A DNA stretch of 64,000 nt from Pseudomonadota bacterium. Its GTDB lineage: Bacteria; Pseudomonadota; Alphaproteobacteria; Acetobacterales; Acetobacteraceae. Below the pieces are notes generated by a model. That model worked only from the letters and a program-made list of their open reading frames with translations, did not search any database and was not told the origin of the DNA. The position numbers and the translations under genes are program-made. Location of the stretch: NCBI GenBank assembly GCA_021818505.1, contig JAKADX010000019.1, positions 1 to 64,000 on the forward strand, read 5' to 3'. Positions 59,618 through 64,000 of the stretch are shown one piece after another (positions within the stretch are counted from its first letter, which is position 1; the number at the start of each line of letters is the position of its first letter).

Positions 59618-60760
59618 TCAGCCGATGCCCATCTGCCGCCGGCCGAGCGCGCCCAGCAATTCCTCCCCGGCGCGGCCGATGAAGCGCACCTCCAGATCGT
59701 CGGCGGGAAAATCCGGCGGGCTGCGGCCCGCGCGGAAAGCGGCAAGCTGCGGGGCCAGATGGGCGCGGTTGCGCGCGCAGTCGGGGGCGGCGGCGATATA
59801 CATCACGTTGCTCGGCGCCGTGCCGTCGTGCCGCGCCTCGACGGCGTGGATCAGGTCAGGGTGCCACCAGACCGTGTCGCCCGGCGCGACGTGCGGGATC
59901 GGCGTCAGGCCGCGGAGCAGCTTCGCGTGGAACTCGGGCGTAATCCACAGCGCCTTGTCCTGCTCCGCGCCGCACAGCGACCCAGGCGCGACATCAGGCA
60001 GGAACGGGCGCAGCAGCACCCAGGCGATGGCGCTCGCGATCGGCACCACCTGCAACGTGCCGTCGCCCGGCCCCTGCGCCGTGAGCGCGGTCCAGCCCTG
60101 CCAGGTACGGAACATGGCGCAGGCATTGGCATCGCTGCCGGCGGCGTCGGTGCGGCCGGCGGCGTCGAACGGGTCGAAGCCGGCGGGATCGCCCGCGAAC
60201 ACCGCGCGATAGACCGGGTCGCGCCAGCGCCCGGACGTGCCGCCGTCGATATGCGGCCCCAGGGCCAGCGAGGCATCACCCGGCGTGCGGCGGCGGATGC
60301 GGTCGGCATAGGTGCATTCCAGGTCGGGATCGAACGCCCCGCCCACGCTCCACAGCCGATTCAGCCATGCGCGCACCTGGGCCAGCACCGGCGCCTGCCG
60401 CGCCAGCACCTGCGGGCGCGACCAGTAAATCGAATACATCTGCGGCGGCCCGTCGCCCCACCGACCGGCGCGGCGGGCGCGCATTGCCGCGTCGGCGTCG
60501 TTGGCGGCGAGATAGGCGGCGATCTCGGCGTCCCAGTCCTCGGCCTGCGGGCGGTCGAACACGCCGCGCACCACCACGCAGCCGCGACGGCGGATCAGGG
60601 CCGGCAGGTCGGGCGGCGCGGTGCCCTCAGCGATCGCGCGCCAGTCCACCTCCGGCACGCGCGGCCCCGCATCGATCTCCCGCGCCACCGCCGCGTCGAT
60701 CGCGGCGAAGGCGGCGCGCAGGTCGCCGCGGTCACGCTTCAGCGCAGCGATGTCATCCAT
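59618..60760 (-). CDS. DUF1479 family protein (phytanoyl-CoA dioxygenase-like fold)
   Basis: Protein of 380 aa of the DUF1479/YbiU type. It has a non-heme iron pattern in GPHIDGGTSGRW (His and Asp) and a second His in DTVWWHPDLIHAVEARH, so it is probably a 2-oxoglutarate/Fe(II)-dependent oxygenase. ATG at 60760 (MDDIAALK) is preferred over 60769 because GAGGG then has normal spacing. It is 12 bases after rlmJ on the same strand. The substrate is unknown. Confidence 0.83.
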   Translation of the reverse strand: MDDIAALKRDRGDLRAAFAAIDAAVAREIDAGPRVPEVDWRAIAEGTAPPDLPALIRRRGCVVVRGVFDRPQAEDWDAEIAAYLAANDADAAMRARRAGRWGDGPPQMYSIYWSRPQVLARQAPVLAQVRAWLNRLWSVGGAFDPDLECTYADRIRRRTPGDASLALGPHIDGGTSGRWRDPVYRAVFAGDPAGFDPFDAAGRTDAAGSDANACAMFRTWQGWTALTAQGPGDGTLQVVPIASAIAWVLLRPFLPDVAPGSLCGAEQDKALWITPEFHAKLLRGLTPIPHVAPGDTVWWHPDLIHAVEARHDGTAPSNVMYIAAAPDCARNRAHLAPQLAAFRAGRSPPDFPADDLEVRFIGRAGEELLGALGRRQMGIG

Positions 60761-60772
60761 TGAGGCCATCCC

Positions 60773-61591
60773 TCATTCGCCGACCAGCCGCAGCATCCCG
60801 GTTTCCTCGCCCGCCTCGCGGCTGCCCAGCCGCTCCAGCAGCGCCGCCAGGATCGGCGGCACCTCCTGCTCGAAGCGATAGGGCGGGTTTAGGACCAGCA
60901 TCCCGCAGCCGTTCAGCCGCGCCGGGTCGAGGGGGGCGCGCAGCAGCAGTTCGGCGGCGACGATGTCACGGACGCCGCTCGCCTGCATCGCCGCGTGGAA
61001 CGCCCGCACCGGCGCGCGGTGCTTCACCGGGTACCAGGCGGCAAACACGCCGGCAGGGAATTTCGCAACACCCTTGCATAATCCGGCGGCGAGCTTGTCG
61101 AACTCGTCGGGTGATTCATAGGGCGGGTCGAGCAGAATCAGGCCGCGGCGCTCGCGCGGCGGCAGCAGCGCGCCCAACGCCTCCCAGGCGTCGCGCCGAT
61201 GCACCGCCACCTGAGGGTCGGGGGCGCAATTCCGACGCAGGGTTGCATAATCCTCGGGATGCAGCTCGCAACACACCAGCCGATCCTGCGGGCGCAGTTT
61301 CCGGCGCGCCAGCAGCGGCGAGCCGGGATAAAGGCCGAGATCGCGGACCAGCCCGACATACTCCGCCAGCGGCGGCGGCGGGTCGTCGAGCAGGCGGCCG
61401 ATGCCGTTGCGCCATTCCCCGGTGCGCTCCGCGGGGCCGGCCGCAAGGTCGTAGCGCCCGGCGCCGGCATGGGTGTCCAGCACCAGGATCGACGCCGGTT
61501 TGCGCTGCAGCGCGCCGATCAGCCAGATTAGCAGCGCGTGCTTGAAACAGTCGGCGAAATTGCCGGCGTGGAAGGCGTGGCGGTAGTTCAC
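60773..61591 (-). CDS. rlmJ: 23S rRNA (adenine2030-N6)-methyltransferase RlmJ
   Basis: RlmJ-family N6-adenine methyltransferase (272 aa). It starts VNYRHAFHAGNFADCFKHAL, the typical opening, with the SAM loop LDTHAGAGRYDL and the catalytic DPPYE in LILLDPPYESPDEF. The GTG overlaps the tsaD stop (GTGA), so coupled to tsaD. It methylates a 23S rRNA adenine and also helps growth on DNA as carbon source in some bacteria. Confidence 0.93.
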   Translation of the reverse strand: MNYRHAFHAGNFADCFKHALLIWLIGALQRKPASILVLDTHAGAGRYDLAAGPAERTGEWRNGIGRLLDDPPPPLAEYVGLVRDLGLYPGSPLLARRKLRPQDRLVCCELHPEDYATLRRNCAPDPQVAVHRRDAWEALGALLPPRERRGLILLDPPYESPDEFDKLAAGLCKGVAKFPAGVFAAWYPVKHRAPVRAFHAAMQASGVRDIVAAELLLRAPLDPARLNGCGMLVLNPPYRFEQEVPPILAALLERLGSREAGEETGMLRLVGE

Positions 61592-62634
61592 GCCGCCAGC
61601 GCCTCCAGCGGCCAGCGCGGGCGCGGCGCGTGGTCGAGCGGATCGGACAGACCCAGCCGCAGCCGCTCGATGCCGCACCACGCCACCATCACCGCATTGT
61701 CGCCGCACAGGCGCGGCGGCGGCGCCAGGAGCGTGAAGCCGCGCCGCCCGGCGGCCTGAGCGAGGGCGGCACGCAGTGCGGCGTTCGCGGCAACTCCGCC
61801 GGCCACGACCAGTGTGCGCGCGTCGTGCCGGGCGGCGAACATGTCGATCGCGTGCCCGGCGCGGTCGGCCATCACATCCGCCACGGAGGCCTGGAATCCA
61901 GCCGCGATGTCGGCCGCGTCCTGCGCGACCAGCGGCCCCGGCGGAAATCCGGCCACCAGATGCGCTACCGCGGTCTTGAGCCCCGAGAAGGAAAAATCGC
62001 AGCCCGGCCTGCCGAGCAGCGGCCGCGGCAGCGCGAATCGCTTCGGATCACCCTGCGCGGCCAGCCGCTCCAGCGCCGGTCCGCCGGGCCACCCCAGGCC
62101 GAGCAGTTTTGCGACTTTGTCGAACGCTTCGCCGGCGGCGTCGTCGATGGTGCCGCCGAGGCGGATATGCCGCCCGACCCCCTCGACCGCAACACACTGG
62201 CAATGCCCGCCGGAGACCAGGAGCAGCAGATAAGGGAAGGCGAGCCCGTCCGGCACTAGGCCGGGCAGGCGGACCGTCAGCGCGTGCGCCTCCAGGTGGT
62301 TGACGGCCACAAAGGGCACGTGCCGCGCCAGTGCCACCCCGCGCGCGAAGCAACTGCCGACAATCAGCCCGCCGATCAGGCCCGGCCCGGCCGTCGCCGC
62401 CACCCCGCCGAGCGGTCCGCCACCGGCGCGGTCGAGTGTCTCGCGCACCAGACGCGGCAGGTGGTCGAGATGCGCGCGCGCCGCGATCTCCGGGACCACG
62501 CCCCCAAAAGGGGCGTGCTCCTGCTGGCTCAGCAGCGCCTCGGCCAGCACCCGCCCGTCCGGCGTCAGCACCGCGCAGGCCGTCTCGTCGCAGGAGGTTT
62601 CTATTCCGAGCACGGGTCCGGCGGGATCGGCCAT
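61588..62634 (-). CDS. tsaD: tRNA N6-adenosine threonylcarbamoyltransferase TsaD
   Basis: Protein of 348 aa catalysing the last step of t6A37 in tRNAs reading ANN codons. N-terminus VLGIETSCDETACAVL, the metal-binding HLEAH in VAVNHLEAHALTVRL, and the GGVAANAALRAAL nucleotide block near the C-terminus are all present. ATG at 62634 (AAGG before it) is chosen; 62646 is an alternative. Divergent from hemC with only 42 bases between starts. Confidence 0.96.
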   Translation of the reverse strand: MADPAGPVLGIETSCDETACAVLTPDGRVLAEALLSQQEHAPFGGVVPEIAARAHLDHLPRLVRETLDRAGGGPLGGVAATAGPGLIGGLIVGSCFARGVALARHVPFVAVNHLEAHALTVRLPGLVPDGLAFPYLLLLVSGGHCQCVAVEGVGRHIRLGGTIDDAAGEAFDKVAKLLGLGWPGGPALERLAAQGDPKRFALPRPLLGRPGCDFSFSGLKTAVAHLVAGFPPGPLVAQDAADIAAGFQASVADVMADRAGHAIDMFAARHDARTLVVAGGVAANAALRAALAQAAGRRGFTLLAPPPRLCGDNAVMVAWCGIERLRLGLSDPLDHAPRPRWPLEALAA

Positions 62635-62676
62635 GGTCGCCTTCATGTTCGCGCGCCGGTGTTCTAGGCTCACCGC

Positions 62677-63624
62677 ATGGACGCTGCCCAGCCTCGCACG
62701 CTGCGCCTCGGCACCCGCGGCTCGCCGCTCGCACTGGCGCAGACCCGCGCGGTGCTCGCCCGGGTGCGCGCGGCGGCGCCGGGGCTGCTGGCGGAGGAGC
62801 AGGTGATCGCCACCACCGGCGATCGGGTGCAGGACCGCCCGCTCGCCGACATCGGCGGCAAGGGGCTGTTCGCCAAGGAGATCCACGAGGCCTTGCGCGA
62901 TGGCCGGATCGATGCGGCCGTGCATTCGCTGAAGGACCTGGAGACGGCACTACCACCGGGGATCGTGCTCGCCGCCGCCCTGCCGCGCGAGGACGCGCGC
63001 GACGCGCTGATCCTCGCCCCTGGCCAGGCGGCGCCCAACCCCGCCGATCCGCTTGCAGCCCTGCCGCGCGCGGCGGTCGTCGGCACCAGTTCGGTGCGGC
63101 GCCAGGCGCAGTTGCTGCACGCGCGGCCGGACCTGCGTGTGACGCTGCTGCGCGGCAACGTGCAGACTCGCCTCAACCGGCTGCGCGCCGGTGACATGGC
63201 CGCCACGCTGCTGGCGCTGGCGGGGCTGCGCCGGTTGGGTCTTGAGTCGGCGGCGAGCATGGTCCTGGCGCCGGAGGTCATGCTGCCCGCCGCCTGCCAG
63301 GGCATCGTCGGCGTGACCGCGCGGGCAGACGACGCGCCGGTGCTCGCCCTGCTCGCCGGTCTGGCCGATCCGGCCGCGACGTTGGCCGCCGCCGCCGAGC
63401 GAGCGCTGCTGGGCGAACTCGACGGCTCCTGTCGCACGCCGATCGGCGCCCATGCACGGCTGCTGCCCGACGGCTCGCTGCACCTGACCGGGCTGGTCGC
63501 GCGCGCCGACGGCAGCGTCCTGGTTCGCCGCGACCTTGTCGGGAAGGCCGACGAGGCGGCAGCGCTGGGGCAGGAGCTTGGGCGGATGCTGCGGGCCGAG
63601 AGCCCCCGCGACCTGTTTGCGTGA
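62677..63624 (+). CDS. hemC: Porphobilinogen deaminase (hydroxymethylbilane synthase)
   Basis: HemC (315 aa): polymerises four porphobilinogens to hydroxymethylbilane. RLGTRGSPLALAQT (about residues 8-21), the catalytic Asp in AAVHSLKDLETALPPG, and the cofactor Cys in LDGSCRTPIGAHA are present, and the basic segments binding the chain are kept. Divergent from tsaD with a 42-base gap that holds both promoters. It overlaps the probable hemD start. Confidence 0.97.
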   Translation: MDAAQPRTLRLGTRGSPLALAQTRAVLARVRAAAPGLLAEEQVIATTGDRVQDRPLADIGGKGLFAKEIHEALRDGRIDAAVHSLKDLETALPPGIVLAAALPREDARDALILAPGQAAPNPADPLAALPRAAVVGTSSVRRQAQLLHARPDLRVTLLRGNVQTRLNRLRAGDMAATLLALAGLRRLGLESAASMVLAPEVMLPAACQGIVGVTARADDAPVLALLAGLADPAATLAAAAERALLGELDGSCRTPIGAHARLLPDGSLHLTGLVARADGSVLVRRDLVGKADEAAALGQELGRMLRAESPRDLFA

Positions 63625-64000
63625 CACGATCCTGGTGACGCGCCCCGAGCCGGGCGCGCGCGACACGGCCGACCGCCTCGCCGCTCTGGGCCGGCGCGCG
63701 GTACTTGCGCCGATGCTGGCGGTCCAGCCGCGCCGGTTGGCGCTCAGTGGGCCGCCGCCGCAGGCGGTGCTGGTGACGAGCGGCAATGCGCTGGCGGCCC
63801 TGCCAGCGGCACTGCATGGCGTCCCGCTGCTTGCGGTCGGCGACGCCACCGCGGTGCGTGCCCGCGATGCCGGCTTCGCCGTCGTCCACAGCGCCGGAGG
63901 CAATGCCGAGGCCCTGGCCGCCTTGACGGTGCGGCTGTGCCGGCCGGAGTGGGGGACGCTGCTGCTGGCGAGTGGGGAGGGGCAGGGGCTGCCACTGGCG
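63617..64000 (+). CDS. hemD: Uroporphyrinogen-III synthase, N-terminal fragment
   Basis: Open to the right edge (128 codons). The reading DTILVTRPEPGARDTADRLA is the beginning of HemD, with AVLVTSGNALAALP and LLAVGDATAVRARDAG after it. In-frame candidate starts are TTG at 63617, 8 bases inside hemC, or GTG at 63635; TTG gives the complete first beta-strand, so it is preferred. HemD makes uroporphyrinogen III from the HemC product. The C-terminal half is outside the window. Confidence 0.85.
   Translation, partial: MRDTILVTRPEPGARDTADRLAALGRRAVLAPMLAVQPRRLALSGPPPQAVLVTSGNALAALPAALHGVPLLAVGDATAVRARDAGFAVVHSAGGNAEALAALTVRLCRPEWGTLLLASGEGQGLPLA

Overview
The window is high-GC DNA from an alphaproteobacterium. 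Markers are the cell-cycle regulator GcrA, an aa3 cytochrome c oxidase operon with CtaB/CtaG/DUF983/SURF1, and a PmtA-type phospholipid methyltransferase. A Rhodospirillales/Acetobacteraceae-like host is likely, but that is inference from gene content, not from a search.

Left part (1-19.2 kb) is catabolic and transport DNA. A long minus-strand operon runs N-carbamoylsarcosine amidohydrolase, amidase, HyuA, HyuB, a spermidine/putrescine-type ABC transporter (substrate-binding protein, two permeases, ATPase) and the start of a dihydropyrimidinase. A LysR gene is divergent from it. HyuAB plus N-carbamoylsarcosine amidohydrolase are the last two steps of the creatinine / N-methylhydantoin to sarcosine route. 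Right of LysR, a second minus-strand operon encodes a Dpp/Opp-type importer (one ATPase has a degenerate active site), an SDR dehydrogenase and a frameshifted ornithine-cyclodeaminase-family gene.

19.2-23.7 kb: a 3-oxoadipate-type CoA-transferase pair and a NIPSNAP protein. These are followed by a block of decayed genes: the C-terminal part of a GMC oxidoreductase, a uracil-DNA glycosylase remnant that has lost its catalytic Asp, and a RutR-like TetR remnant.

23.7-38.5 kb: a tandem universal stress protein with a P2-type cation ATPase, tRNA-Thr(TGT), a 3-hydroxyisobutyryl-CoA-hydrolase-like protein, a YqjD/YqjE-like pair, an orphan molybdopterin hydroxylase large subunit, an RND efflux pump and its adaptor, an LhgO-like oxidase, a tiny Gly/Asp-rich lipoprotein and RlpA.

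38.5-44 kb: a tightly overlapping pentose-phosphate operon (transketolase, G6PDH, gluconokinase) that continues into a macrodomain protein and an alpha/beta hydrolase. 44-47 kb: a large type-I-secreted GH16 glycanase with RTX-like C-terminus. 47-50.7 kb: AmpG-like permease, TatA, GcrA, a cold-shock protein and PmtA.

50.7-58.6 kb: the aa3 oxidase operon (ctaC-ctaD-ctaB-small membrane protein-ctaG-ctaE-DUF983-surf1-M32 peptidase), preceded by a perfect FNR/FixK box. The right end holds a DUF900 hydrolase, a DUF1479 protein, rlmJ, tsaD, and the divergent hemC-hemD start.
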